Assembly: GCA_016871275.1 (NCBI GenBank) | Contig: VFZG01000027.1 | Span: 1-46,635, forward strand | Direction: 5' to 3' | DNA length: 46,635 nucleotides | From: Acidimicrobiia bacterium | GTDB taxonomy: Bacteria > Acidobacteriota > Vicinamibacteria > Vicinamibacterales > UBA2999 | Shown here: piece by piece, positions 24,442 to 33,463 of the stretch | Layout: each line of letters begins with the position of its first letter | How positions within the stretch are numbered: position 1 is the stretch's first letter | Made by a program: the position numbers and the translations under genes | Notes under the pieces: model-generated | Database searches by the model: none | The model's input: only the letters and a program-made list of their open reading frames with translations | Told to the model about the DNA's origin: nothing

Positions 24442-26145
24442 TCACGCCGTCACGCCTCGCCAGTTCCTGGCGAGATATTCCGCCGTCCGCCATGCTAGCG
24501 CCTGCACCGTGAGCGTGGGGTTCCGCGCGCCGCTCGTGCCCATGACCGACGCGCCCAGCACGCCGAGGTTCGGCACCTCGTGAGAGAAGCCCCACTCATT
24601 GACGACATTGGTCTCGGGGTTGCGGCCCATGCGCGTGCCGCCGTAGGCGTGCGTGCTGGGTCCCATGGAGCCGAGTGGATTCGCCTGGGTCTCAATCGCG
24701 CCCGCCGCGCGATACCACTCCGACATCTTTTCCTGGGTGTGCGCCATGATGCGCCGCTCGTTGTCCTTGAAGTCGGCGGTGATGCGCAGCACCGGGAAGC
24801 CCAGCGGATCCTTCGCGACCGGATCGAGATCGCAGTAGTTGTCCTCGTAGGGCAGCGTGGTCTTCTGGATGTAGGCGGTGTTGGTGCGATCGGCGTTCTC
24901 CATCACGAACTTCTTCCACGCCGGCCCCCAGGCCGGCGCCTTGCCGAACGTGCCCATGCCGGCCGCCGAAATGGGACGGCGGTCCGACATCACCCACAGG
25001 TTGCCGCCGCCGATGAAGTCGTGCGCGCCGTGATCGAAGTTGTCGTCGGCGAAGTTGTCCACCGCCACGCCCTGTGCGGGCAGGCCGTACCAGGAATTCA
25101 GGTTGAACGGGAACAGCGCGGTGACGCCGCCACCCTGCGCGTGGCTCAGGTAGTGACGCCCGACCTGGCCCTGGTTGTTCGACAGGCCCTTCGGATGCGC
25201 CGTTGATGTCGAGAGCAGCAGCAGCCGGATGTTTTCGTAGGTGTAGCTGGCGAGCAGCACCACCTTGGCCGGCTGGAAGAACTCTGCCTTGTCGGTCACG
25301 TAGGTCACGCCGGTCACGCGGCCCTTGTCGTCGGTGTTGATCCGCGTCGCGTGCGCGCGCGTCACCACCTGCAGGCGGCCCGACTGTTGCGCGCGCGGAA
25401 TCGTGGTCAGGTGAGGGCCGTTCTTCGCATCCACGTGGCAGCCGCCCTTGTTGCAGAAGCCGTGATACATGCACGCGGCGCGGTTCTGGTACGGCCGTGA
25501 GTTGATCGACGCCGGGCCGGGGAAGGGATGCCACCCGAGGTTGCGGGCGGCCTCCGCCATGCGATCGATGAAGCCGGTGCTGCGCAGCGGCGGCATGGGG
25601 AACGCGCGATGGCGCGGACCTTCGAAGATGTTGCCGCGCTTGTCGATCGCGCCCTTGATGTTGCCGGCCTGGCCCGAGACGCCGGTCTCGTACTCGACCT
25701 TGTCGTAGTACGGCTCGAGCTCTTCGAGCCCGAACGGCCAGTCTTCCACCGTCGATCCGGCGGGGATGCGCGCAGCACCGTAGCGTTTGGTGGTGTCGCT
25801 GACGACCCTGAAGTCCCACGGATTGAGCCGCCAGCTCTGCGCCCAGTAGTGCAGCGTGGTGCCGCCGACCGCGTTCATCATCGGATGGCTGCCGGCGCGC
25901 GTGGTGCTGGCCTTGGCGTTGACGCGCTGCGTGGGCACTTCCAGTTGCGCCTTCTGCACCGCCATCGGCCAGTCGCGCACGTTGTTGCGAAGTTCATCCG
26001 GCGCGAAGTCGCGCCTGGTGAGCCACGTGCCGGCTTCAAGGCCGACCACGTCGATGCCGGCCTGGGTGAGCGGCAGCACGGCCACGCCGCCGGCCGCGCC
26101 GAGTCCGACCACCACGACATCCGTGGGCTTCAGATTAGTGGTCAT
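24442..26145 (-). CDS. GMC-family oxidoreductase (gluconate 2-dehydrogenase-like large subunit)
   Basis: 567-aa FAD enzyme. The N-terminal dinucleotide fold VVVGLGAAGGVAVLPL is followed by the GMC-type GGTTLHYWAQSWRLNP. A cysteine-bearing segment, RAACMYHGFCNKGGC, resembles those in gluconate and sorbitol dehydrogenase large subunits. The C-terminal catalytic region has HAYGGTRMG and LGASVMGTSGARNPTLT. Together with the Tat-exported small subunit upstream, which overlaps it by 11 bp, it forms a periplasmic sugar or sugar-acid dehydrogenase. The usual multihaem cytochrome subunit is not encoded next to it. ATG at 26145 gives the proper N-terminus. Confidence 0.88.
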   Translation of the reverse strand: MTTNLKPTDVVVVGLGAAGGVAVLPLTQAGIDVVGLEAGTWLTRRDFAPDELRNNVRDWPMAVQKAQLEVPTQRVNAKASTTRAGSHPMMNAVGGTTLHYWAQSWRLNPWDFRVVSDTTKRYGAARIPAGSTVEDWPFGLEELEPYYDKVEYETGVSGQAGNIKGAIDKRGNIFEGPRHRAFPMPPLRSTGFIDRMAEAARNLGWHPFPGPASINSRPYQNRAACMYHGFCNKGGCHVDAKNGPHLTTIPRAQQSGRLQVVTRAHATRINTDDKGRVTGVTYVTDKAEFFQPAKVVLLASYTYENIRLLLLSTSTAHPKGLSNNQGQVGRHYLSHAQGGGVTALFPFNLNSWYGLPAQGVAVDNFADDNFDHGAHDFIGGGNLWVMSDRRPISAAGMGTFGKAPAWGPAWKKFVMENADRTNTAYIQKTTLPYEDNYCDLDPVAKDPLGFPVLRITADFKDNERRIMAHTQEKMSEWYRAAGAIETQANPLGSMGPSTHAYGGTRMGRNPETNVVNEWGFSHEVPNLGVLGASVMGTSGARNPTLTVQALAWRTAEYLARNWRGVTA

Positions 26146-26824
26146 GACGATCCGCCTTGGTGAACAGGTCGTTGTCGTAGGCGGAACGGTGCGTCGGCTC
26201 GAGCTTGGCGCCGAGCGCCTGGTCAGCCTGCGAGACGTTGAGCCGGATGCCGGGATAGCCGAGCAGGTCCCAGCCAACGAAGTTGCGGTTGCCGCCATAG
26301 TAGGGATCGCCGAACGTGCCCTGCAGCGTGTGTGTCCGCACCATGTTGAAGAACTGCGTGGAGCTGCCCGCGAAGCCGGTGGCGGCGCCGATCTCGACGT
26401 CGATCAACGCCGAGTCCTGGTCGCGCGGCGACAGGTTTGCAAACGCATCGCGGCGCGATGAGCGCACGTAGCGATCGAACGCGGCCAGGCCGGAGCGATA
26501 CGCGTCGCGCTGCTCCCTGAGCGCGCCGCCGAGCGCGCGATCGATGTAGTGCGCGGCCCGCGCTTCGCGCGCGCCCGGGCCGTTGGCATCCGACGGGATC
26601 AACTTGGCGCAGATCAGCTCGAGGAGGTCCATCTCTTCGGCGGTGAGATTCTCGAGCGGCTCACGTCGCGGCGGCGTCTGTTGCTCGAGGTCCGGCGCGG
26701 CGGCCGTCGCATCCGCCACGCCGGCCGGGATCGCCGGTGTGAGCGGTATCGTCAATGCGGCGCCGGCCCATCCGGCGCGCTTGAGCAGATCGCGTCGCGA
26801 AACGCCCCTGGTGTCGTCTGCCAT
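26135..26824 (-). CDS. gluconate 2-dehydrogenase subunit 3 family protein
   Basis: 229-aa protein with a clear Tat signal (SRRDLLKRAGWAGAAL, residues about 9-24). A helical domain starts with LTAEEMDLLELICAKLIPSD, the signature of gluconate 2-dehydrogenase subunit 3. The subunit is thought to carry its GMC partner, which lacks a signal peptide, through the Tat pathway. Its 3' end overlaps the GMC gene by 11 bp. Upstream is the large hairpin element 26849-27074. Confidence 0.88.
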   Translation of the reverse strand: MADDTRGVSRRDLLKRAGWAGAALTIPLTPAIPAGVADATAAAPDLEQQTPPRREPLENLTAEEMDLLELICAKLIPSDANGPGAREARAAHYIDRALGGALREQRDAYRSGLAAFDRYVRSSRRDAFANLSPRDQDSALIDVEIGAATGFAGSSTQFFNMVRTHTLQGTFGDPYYGGNRNFVGWDLLGYPGIRLNVSQADQALGAKLEPTHRSAYDNDLFTKADRHDH

Positions 26825-26848
26825 GCCGCGCAGCTTAAATCAACTGCC

Positions 26849-27074
26849 GACAGATTTCACCGAATTACACAGATGCATGACTCGGGAGTCACCTGATGGG
26901 AGGAGCCGCATCGCCGGTCGCAGACCGGTGACCGAACAGCGAGGGGGGGGAATCGAAAGACCCATGCATCGGTTCGAGTCGGTCTTTCGATTCCGCCCCG
27001 TCTCGCTGTTCGTGGCGGGCCTTCGGCCCGCTGCGGCTCCACGGCCATCTGTGGAACCGGTGTCATCGGTGGAT
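26849..27074. repeat. composite hairpin element with CACAGAT/ACCGAT-type ends
   Basis: The divergent gap 26825-27102 is mostly this element. Its outer ends (about 26850-26876 and 27045-27074) are imperfect inverted repeats related to the arms of the element at 12871-12943. Inside, GGAGCCGCA (26902-26910) pairs with TGCGGCTCC (27032-27040), and GAACAGCGAG (26934-26943) with CTCGCTGTTC (27002-27011). GGAATCGAAAGACC (26949-26962) pairs exactly with 26981-26994 across an 18-nt loop. Two side hairpins, CCGGTC-GCA-GACCGG and GCGGGCC-TTC-GGCCCGC, sit between the helices. The whole could fold as a branched RNA or extrude as a cruciform. Confidence 0.75.
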
Positions 27075-27102
27075 AGCCTTTCAAATCGAGTAGCATCTGC
27101 GC

Positions 27103-27888
27103 ATGAACCGTGTCTGCTTGACGCTTGGTCTGCTGTTCATCGCTTCTGCCGCCAATGCTCAGGTCCTCGATCTGTGGCCGCAGGGAAAAATCGCCTTCGG
27201 CGTCTACGCGCCCAGCGAAGCCGAGCGCGGCAAGCCGCCGGTCTACACCGCGGATGGTGCCGCCAAGGTCGCGGCCAATGCGCTCTACGACTTCGTGTTT
27301 CTCAACCTCGAAGGCGCCTACGATCCGGCGGCCGTGAAGGCGTACGGCTCCGGCCTCAAGAAGGCCAGCAAGAAGACGCTCATCGTCCGCATCCCGCCGA
27401 TTCCGAAGGACGGCGCCGACGCGACCCGGGCGCGCGTCAAGGAGATCCTCGATGCCGGCGCGGATGGCGTCACGATTCCGCACATCCGCGACCTCGACGA
27501 AGCAAAGCTCGCGCTCGGTTTCTTCCTAGCGGCGAAGGCCGACGTGTGGTCGCCGAGGAATCCGAAGGGCACCAAGCTCGCGATGCTGATGCTCGAAGAT
27601 CCCAAGGCGATCGCGCAGCGCAAGGAGATCGCCGAGCTGCCGCACCTCAGCATCCTGGCGTGCGGCATCGGCAGCCTGACCCAGGCCCTCGGCGGCGATC
27701 GCGCCGGCGCCGAAGCCGCCACGCAGCAGGTGCTTGCGGAAACCAGGCGGCTGAAGATTGGCAACATGCTGCCGGCCACCGTGAAGGATGTGGCGCAGCG
27801 CGTCACAGAGGGCTTCAACGCCGTCTTGGGGAACGGACCGCAGGCCGACGAGATGATCAAGATCGGCCGAGCCGCCGCTGGTCGATAA
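27103..27888 (+). CDS. exported HpcH/HpaI aldolase-like protein, apparently degenerate
   Basis: 261-aa protein with a signal peptide (LTLGLLFIASAANAQ) followed by a single HpcH/HpaI-type barrel: IAFGVYAPSEAERG, YDFVFLNLEGAYDP, LIVRIPPIP, GADGVTIPHIRDLDEA, and LMLEDPKAI through ACGIGSLTQALGG. Class II hydroxy-acid aldolases of this family use a His in the D.EHG motif and a metal-binding Asp in GP.DL. Here these read LEGAY and GIGSL, so both residues appear lost, while the arginine of VRI and the glutamate of LED remain. Export is unusual for this family. A TAGCAT box 6 nt upstream suggests a leaderless transcript. A paralogue lies at 35217-36218. Binding rather than catalysis is possible (inference). 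Confidence 0.8.
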   Translation: MNRVCLTLGLLFIASAANAQVLDLWPQGKIAFGVYAPSEAERGKPPVYTADGAAKVAANALYDFVFLNLEGAYDPAAVKAYGSGLKKASKKTLIVRIPPIPKDGADATRARVKEILDAGADGVTIPHIRDLDEAKLALGFFLAAKADVWSPRNPKGTKLAMLMLEDPKAIAQRKEIAELPHLSILACGIGSLTQALGGDRAGAEAATQQVLAETRRLKIGNMLPATVKDVAQRVTEGFNAVLGNGPQADEMIKIGRAAAGR

Positions 27889-28404
27889 ATGATCCGCCTG
27901 CTGACGCCGGCGTTTGTCGGATCGGTGCTGCTGGCGCTGCTCAGCACCATCGCCGACTACGTGTGGTTCCTCGACATCCCCCAGCACCAGGTGGCATCAG
28001 GCTCGATCCACGGTGCGACGCTGTTCGCCGCGCTCGGCGCGTATCTCGGCTGGCGCAAAGGCAAGCTTGCAATCGGCGCGGTTGGCGGCTTGCTGAGCGG
28101 GCTAGTCGCCGCCCTGTCGTTCTACGTGCTGGCGCCGCTCGGCGGCTACAACATGATGCTGGTGTCGTGGCTGATTCTCTGGATCATGCTGGCGGGACTC
28201 CAGACGCATCTCGACGGCCGGCTCGACGTCGCCAGGGCCATCGGCCGCGGCCTCGTGACCTCGATCGTGGCCGCAATCGGGTTCGGCGTGGTCCTGTTCG
28301 AGCTGTATGGTAATTGGCCGCCCACCAGCTTTTCGATCTTCAAGCACTTCATCGCCTGGTCGATGGCGTATCTGCCGGGTCTGTATGTCTTGCTCAAACG
28401 ATAG
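27889..28404 (+). CDS. unknown four- to five-helix membrane protein
   Basis: 171-aa integral membrane protein whose ATG follows the stop of the aldolase-like gene with no spacing. Hydrophobic segments lie at about residues 5-25, 38-55, 60-85, 90-108 and 118-140, with a short basic C-terminus (LLKR). No family is recognised with confidence. The direct linkage suggests co-expression with the exported aldolase-like protein. Confidence 0.7.
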   Translation: MIRLLTPAFVGSVLLALLSTIADYVWFLDIPQHQVASGSIHGATLFAALGAYLGWRKGKLAIGAVGGLLSGLVAALSFYVLAPLGGYNMMLVSWLILWIMLAGLQTHLDGRLDVARAIGRGLVTSIVAAIGFGVVLFELYGNWPPTSFSIFKHFIAWSMAYLPGLYVLLKR

Positions 28405-28495
28405 CGGCCGCCGGGATCTTGTTGCCCCCCGAGATCTGCGTGCGCGCGTATCCGATACTCCGATGGCCGATTCGTGACGCGGCGTTCTGAGCCGG

Positions 28496-29506
28496 ATGAT
28501 GTTCGACGAACGGCTGAAGACTGGCCCGGTCCTGGCGCTGGCGCCCATGCAGGAAGTGACCGACGGCGCGTTCTGGACGCTGGTGCATCAATACGGCGGC
28601 GCCGACGTCTACTGGACCGAGTACTTCCGCGTGCATTCCTCGTCGACGCCGGAGACGCGGATCATCCACGCGATCAACACCAACACCACCGGCCGGCCGG
28701 TCATCGCGCAGATGATCGGCAACGATCCGGCGGAGCTGGCACGCACGGCGAAGTTCCTCCAGCAACTGCCGATCGCGGCGATCGACCTGAATCTTGGATG
28801 CCCGGCGCCGATCGTCTACCGCAAGTGCGCCGGCGGGGGATTGTTGCGCGAGCCGGAGCGCATCGACGCGATTCTTGGCGCGCTCCGCGACGCGGTGCGG
28901 ATCAAGCTCACCGTCAAGACGCGCCTTGGGTTTGCGTCGGCCGATGAGTTCGATCGGTTGCTGGCGGTGTTCGCGAAGCACTCGCTGGATGCGTTGACGG
29001 TGCACGCGCGCACCGTGGCCCAGAGGTATCGGTTGCCGGTGCACTACGACCGCATCCGCCAGGCGGTACAGACCATGAACTGCCCGGTGATCGCCAACGG
29101 CCATGTGTACTCGGCCGAGCAGGCAGAGGCGCTGCTCGCCGAGACCGGCGCGCGCGGCTTGATGATTGGCCGCGGCGCGATTCGCAGTCCGTGGCTGTTC
29201 ACTCAGATCCGGCAGCGGCTGCGGGGCGAAGCGGTGAGGCATCCGACCGGTCGCGACGTCGGCGGCTACATTCGTGCGCTGTGGGATACGCAGGCGTCGT
29301 TCGCGACCGCGGAGAAGACGCACTGCGATCGCATGAAGAAGTTCCTCAACTACCTGGGCGAGGGCGTGCCGGGTCCGTTCCTGCAGCAGGTCCGCCGGTC
29401 GCAGACCGCCGCGGAGTTCGAGCGCATTTGCCGCGATTTTCTCGACCACGATCGCCCTATGCCGCTGCTGCCGGCTGAGCTGACACACGAGTTGGTGTCG
29501 GCCTGA
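28496..29506 (+). CDS. tRNA-dihydrouridine synthase
   Basis: 336-aa FMN enzyme that reduces uridine to dihydrouridine in tRNA D-loops. The barrel carries APMQEVTDGAFW, AIDLNLGCPAPIVYRKCAGG (with the catalytic cysteine in RKC), LTVKTRLGF, LTVHARTVAQRY, VIANGHVYS and GLMIGRGAIRSPWLF. The C-terminal helical domain recognises tRNA. It is a Dus-family protein; DusA, DusB or DusC type is not clear. Two adjacent ATGs (28496 and 28499) could both serve as start. Confidence 0.92.
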   Translation: MMFDERLKTGPVLALAPMQEVTDGAFWTLVHQYGGADVYWTEYFRVHSSSTPETRIIHAINTNTTGRPVIAQMIGNDPAELARTAKFLQQLPIAAIDLNLGCPAPIVYRKCAGGGLLREPERIDAILGALRDAVRIKLTVKTRLGFASADEFDRLLAVFAKHSLDALTVHARTVAQRYRLPVHYDRIRQAVQTMNCPVIANGHVYSAEQAEALLAETGARGLMIGRGAIRSPWLFTQIRQRLRGEAVRHPTGRDVGGYIRALWDTQASFATAEKTHCDRMKKFLNYLGEGVPGPFLQQVRRSQTAAEFERICRDFLDHDRPMPLLPAELTHELVSA

Positions 29507-29611
29507 TTCGCACGGGCTCCGGGAAAAAGGCGCTCGTATCCGTTCATCCGCGCCGTATGGGCCGCCTGCAGGTGTCACCGGATGTCTCTGTAGGCACAGC
29601 ACTTAGTCGGC

Positions 29612-29617
29612 TATACT
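29612..29617 (+). promoter_or_regulatory. -10 box of the DUF1592 operon
   Basis: TATACT lies 18 nt before the ATG at 29636, after a gene-free 129-bp gap, with only a weak -35 (TGTAGG) 17 nt further upstream. The implied leader is about a dozen nucleotides with AAAGG near the start. Confidence 0.4.
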
Positions 29618-29635
29618 GGCGCCAAGAAAGGCACC

Positions 29636-32071
29636 ATGACACGAGTCCTTATCGCAGTGGCCGTTGCTGCGATTCCGGCCCTTCAACTGCACGCGCAGAC
29701 TCAGGCAGCGCCTGCCATGCCGCCGGCTCCAAAGCCAGCCGTTGCTCGCGCACCAGCCTTCGGCCCGGTCGAACAAAGCGCGATGGTGAAGCAGTACTGC
29801 GTCACCTGCCATAACGATCGTGCCAGGGCCGGTCAGCTCTCGCTGGTCGGATTCGATGCCGCCCGTGCGGCCACTCCCGAACACCTCGTCACCACCGAAA
29901 AGATGATTCGCAAGCTGCGCGCCGGCATGATGCCGCCGGTGACCGCGCGCCGGCCGGCGGCCGAGCAGATTTCGTCGCTGGCCACCGCGCTCGAGACGCG
30001 CGTCGATCGCGCGGCGCTCACGAATCCGAATCCGGGCTCGCGCCCGTTCCAGCGGCTGAATCGCGCCGAGTACGGCCGCGCCATCAGGGACCTGCTCGGC
30101 CTGGACGTGGACGTCGAGGGCCTGCTGCCCGCCGACACGATCAGCAACGGCTTCGACAACGTCGCCGACTCACAGGCGTTCTCGACGACGCTGATGGAGA
30201 GTTATTTGCGGGCGGCGGCCAAGGTCACCGCGCTGGCGATCGGCGACAGGAACGCGCCGGCCACCGAAACCAACTACCGCATCCCGAAGACCGCATCGCA
30301 GTTGACGCGGGCCGACGGCGCGCCATTCGGCACGCGCGGCGGCATCTCCACGCCGCACACGTTCCCCGCCGACGGCGAATACGTCTTCAAGGCGGAGTTG
30401 CACAGCAACGCGTGTGGTGTGCTGTTCGGCGGCCCGACTGACGGCGAGCAGATCGAGATCTCGGTCGATGGCGAGCGCAAGGCGCTGCTGCGCATCGATC
30501 CGCGCATGGCCGAGACGACCACCGGCCTGTCGCTGAAGACGCCGGCGATTCACGTATCCGCCGGCGAGCATCGTGTCACCGCGGCGTTCATCCAGCGCTT
30601 CGAGGGGCCGGTCAACGATTTGATCGCGCCGATCGATCACACGCTGGCCGACACGCAGATCGGCGTCGCGATCGGCATCACCACGCTGCCGCACGTCAAG
30701 GACTTCAGCATCGTCGGGCCCTACAACGTCACCGGCATCTCCGATACGCCGAGCCGCCGGAAGATCTTCGCGTGCCGGCCGACGTCGGCGGCCGACGAGC
30801 CGGTGTGTGCGGGCCGCATCATCCGTGCGCTGGCGTCGCAGGCGTTCCGCGGTCCGGTCGGCGATCGCGACTTCACCGCCCTGATGAAGTTCTATTCGGA
30901 CGGCCGGAAGGAAGGCGACTTCGAATACGCCATTGGCGGCGCCATCGAGGCCATCCTCGCCAGCCCGCAGTTCCTGTTCCGTCTCGAGAGCACGCCCACG
31001 ACGCTGCGCGCGGGACAGTCGTTCCGTCTTGGCGACGCGGAACTGGCGTCGCGGCTGTCGTACTTCATCTGGGGCTCGGCGCCGGATGCCGAGCTGACCA
31101 AGCTGGCCGCATCAGGCCGCTTGAGCGCGCCGGGCGTGTACGAGAAGCAGGTGGCGCGATTGCTCGCCGATCCGCGATCCGAAGGCCTGTCGAAGCGCTT
31201 TGCGCGCCAGTGGCTGCGGTTGGGCGACGTGGACGGCGTGCTGCCGGACGCGGTGGCCTACCCGTACTTCGATCGCACGCTGGGTGATGCGTTCGTCAAG
31301 GAGTCGGAGCTGTTCTTCGACAGCCTGGTGCGCGAGGACCGCAACGTCCTGGATCTGCTGACCGCGGACTACTCGTTCGTCAACGAGCGCATCGCGCGCC
31401 ACTACGGCATTCCCAACGTGACCGGCAACGCCTTCCGCCGCGTCACGCTGCCGCCCGAGCGGCGCGGCATCCTGACGCATGGCAGCGTGCTGGTGCTGAC
31501 GTCGGTGGCCGATCGCACGTCACCGGTGATGCGTGGCAAGTGGGTGATGGAAGTGATGATGGGCTCGCCGCCGCCGGCGCCGCCTGCCGACGTGCCGGCG
31601 TTCGACGAGACCAAGGGCCAGAACGACGGCAAGGTGCTGACGGTTCGCGAGCGCATGGAAGTGCATCGCGCCAACCCGACCTGCATGTCGTGCCATCGCG
31701 TGATCGATCCGATTGGCCTGGCGCTCGAGAACTTCGATGTCACCGGCAAGTACCGCATCAAGGATGCGGGCACTGGTGTCGACACGACCGGCGTGCTGTA
31801 TGACGGCCAGCAGATTACCGGCGCCGCGGGATTGCGTGGTGCGCTGATGCGTCACCAGGACGTGGTGCTGCTCAGCTTCACGGAGAACCTGTTGACCTAT
31901 GCGCTCGGCCGCCGCGTCGAGGCCCAGGACATGTGGGGGGTGCGCCGCGTGATCGGCGACGCGCAGAAGAAGGGCCTGAAGATCTCAGCGTTCGTGCAGG
32001 GAGTGGCGACCAGCCCGTTGTTTACGATGGGTCGAGTCGCGGAGCCGGTTCACGCCGCAGCGGAGCGATAA
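29636..32071 (+). CDS. diheme DUF1587/DUF1592/DUF1588/DUF1585 exported protein
   Basis: 811-aa secreted protein of the type often called planctomycete-cytochrome-associated. A signal peptide (ending ALQLHAQ) and a Pro/Ala linker precede a first haem site, CVTCH (55-59). Then come DUF1587 (RPFQRLNRAEYGRAIRDLLG, about 140-205), DUF1592 (ELASRLSYFIWGSAPDAEL, about 450-580) and DUF1588 (RRGILTHGSVLVLTSVADRT, about 600-670). A second haem site, CMSCH (683-687), sits in a CHRVIDPIGLALENFD context, followed by DUF1585. It always seems to be paired with a DUF1552 gene, as here (start abuts the stop). Electron transfer outside the cytoplasm is likely; the substrate is unknown. Confidence 0.9.
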   Translation: MTRVLIAVAVAAIPALQLHAQTQAAPAMPPAPKPAVARAPAFGPVEQSAMVKQYCVTCHNDRARAGQLSLVGFDAARAATPEHLVTTEKMIRKLRAGMMPPVTARRPAAEQISSLATALETRVDRAALTNPNPGSRPFQRLNRAEYGRAIRDLLGLDVDVEGLLPADTISNGFDNVADSQAFSTTLMESYLRAAAKVTALAIGDRNAPATETNYRIPKTASQLTRADGAPFGTRGGISTPHTFPADGEYVFKAELHSNACGVLFGGPTDGEQIEISVDGERKALLRIDPRMAETTTGLSLKTPAIHVSAGEHRVTAAFIQRFEGPVNDLIAPIDHTLADTQIGVAIGITTLPHVKDFSIVGPYNVTGISDTPSRRKIFACRPTSAADEPVCAGRIIRALASQAFRGPVGDRDFTALMKFYSDGRKEGDFEYAIGGAIEAILASPQFLFRLESTPTTLRAGQSFRLGDAELASRLSYFIWGSAPDAELTKLAASGRLSAPGVYEKQVARLLADPRSEGLSKRFARQWLRLGDVDGVLPDAVAYPYFDRTLGDAFVKESELFFDSLVREDRNVLDLLTADYSFVNERIARHYGIPNVTGNAFRRVTLPPERRGILTHGSVLVLTSVADRTSPVMRGKWVMEVMMGSPPPAPPADVPAFDETKGQNDGKVLTVRERMEVHRANPTCMSCHRVIDPIGLALENFDVTGKYRIKDAGTGVDTTGVLYDGQQITGAAGLRGALMRHQDVVLLSFTENLLTYALGRRVEAQDMWGVRRVIGDAQKKGLKISAFVQGVATSPLFTMGRVAEPVHAAAER

Positions 32072-33463
32072 ATGCATCTCATCACTCACCAGCCTCTTCA
32101 TCGTCGGACCGTGCTTCGTGGACTCGGCGCCACCGTGGCGTTGCCGTTCCTCGACGCGATGATGCCCGCGCGCGCATCGGCGCAGACTCGCAAGGTGCGC
32201 CTGGTGGCCATGGAGATGGTGCACGGCTCGGCCGGCAGCACCGCGTTCGGCGCCACCAGGAACCTGTGGGCGCCTGCCGCCACCGGCTCGGCGTTCGACC
32301 TGAGCCCGACCGCGATGGCACCGCTCGAGCCGTGGCGCGACTACCTCACCATTGTCAGCAACACCGACGTGCGGATGGCCGAGGCGTTTTCGCCGCCCGA
32401 GATCGGCGGCGATCACTTCCGATCGGCCTCGGTGTTCCTGACGCAGTCACATCCGAAGCAGACGCAGGGCTCCGACCTCAAGGTCTCCACCTCGCTCGAC
32501 CAGTTGTACGCGCAGAAGTTCGGCCAGGAAACGCCGATGCCGTCCATGCAGTTGTGCGTCGAGAACGTCGACCAGGCCGGTGGCTGCTTCTACGGCTACT
32601 CGTGCGCCTACACCGACTCGATCAGCTGGAAGACCGAGGAAGAGCCGCTGCCGATGATCCGCGACCCGCGCGCGGTGTTCGACCAGTTGTTCGGCATCGG
32701 CGCCACGCCCGAAGCGCGCGCCAGCCGCCGCCGCCGCGATCGCAGCATCCTCGACTGGGTGACGGAATCATCGAAGCAGTTGAAGGCGCAACTCGGCGCC
32801 GCCGATCAGATCCGGCTGGCGGACTACCTCGAGGACGTGCGCGAAATCGAGCGGCGCATCCAGAAGGTCGAGGCGCAGAACACCTCGGGCGAAGCGCGCG
32901 CCATACCGGGCGCGCCGATCGGCGTGCCGGACTCCTACGACGAGCACGTCAAGCTGATGTTCGACATGCAGGTGGTGGCGTTCGCCTCCGACGTCACGCG
33001 CGTCGTCGCCTTCAAGTTGAGCCGCGACGTGTCGAATCGTGTCTACCCGGAGACTGGCGTCAACACCGGCTTCCACATTGCATCGCACCACGGCGAGCGT
33101 GAGGATCGCATCATCGATCTGGCGAAGATTAATCGCTACCACGTCGGCCTGGTGCCGTACTTCATGAAGAAGCTGAAGGAGACGCCGGACGGCGACCGCA
33201 ACCTGCTCGAGAATTCGCTGTTGATCTACGGATCGCCGATGGGCAACTCGAACGTGCACAACCATAAGCGCTGCCCGCTGTTCCTTGCCGGCCATGCCGC
33301 CGGCGCGCTCAAGGGCAACCTGCACATCAAGGCCGCCGACGGCACGCCGATGGCCAATGCCATGCTCGGCGCGCTGCGCGGTATCGGCCTTGACCTGCCG
33401 TCGTTCGGCGACAGCAACGCAGTGATGGATCTCAATAAGGCTCCGGAGGCGACGGTAGCGTGA
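32072..33463 (+). CDS. DUF1552 Tat-exported protein
   Basis: 463-aa protein beginning with a twin-arginine signal (HRRTVLRGLGATVALPF). The DUF1552 body contains the typical HGSAGSTAFGAT, DHFRSASVFLTQSHPKQT, SMQLCVENVDQAGGCFYGYS, and a C-terminal LLIYGSPMGNSNVHNHKRCP block. The fold is related to the DUF1501/alkaline-phosphatase-like group, but no activity is established. Its ATG directly follows the stop of the diheme DUF1592 gene, and its TGA overlaps the ankyrin gene (TGATG). The three are one transcription unit and probably a functional set in the cell envelope. Confidence 0.9.
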   Translation: MHLITHQPLHRRTVLRGLGATVALPFLDAMMPARASAQTRKVRLVAMEMVHGSAGSTAFGATRNLWAPAATGSAFDLSPTAMAPLEPWRDYLTIVSNTDVRMAEAFSPPEIGGDHFRSASVFLTQSHPKQTQGSDLKVSTSLDQLYAQKFGQETPMPSMQLCVENVDQAGGCFYGYSCAYTDSISWKTEEEPLPMIRDPRAVFDQLFGIGATPEARASRRRRDRSILDWVTESSKQLKAQLGAADQIRLADYLEDVREIERRIQKVEAQNTSGEARAIPGAPIGVPDSYDEHVKLMFDMQVVAFASDVTRVVAFKLSRDVSNRVYPETGVNTGFHIASHHGEREDRIIDLAKINRYHVGLVPYFMKKLKETPDGDRNLLENSLLIYGSPMGNSNVHNHKRCPLFLAGHAAGALKGNLHIKAADGTPMANAMLGALRGIGLDLPSFGDSNAVMDLNKAPEATVA

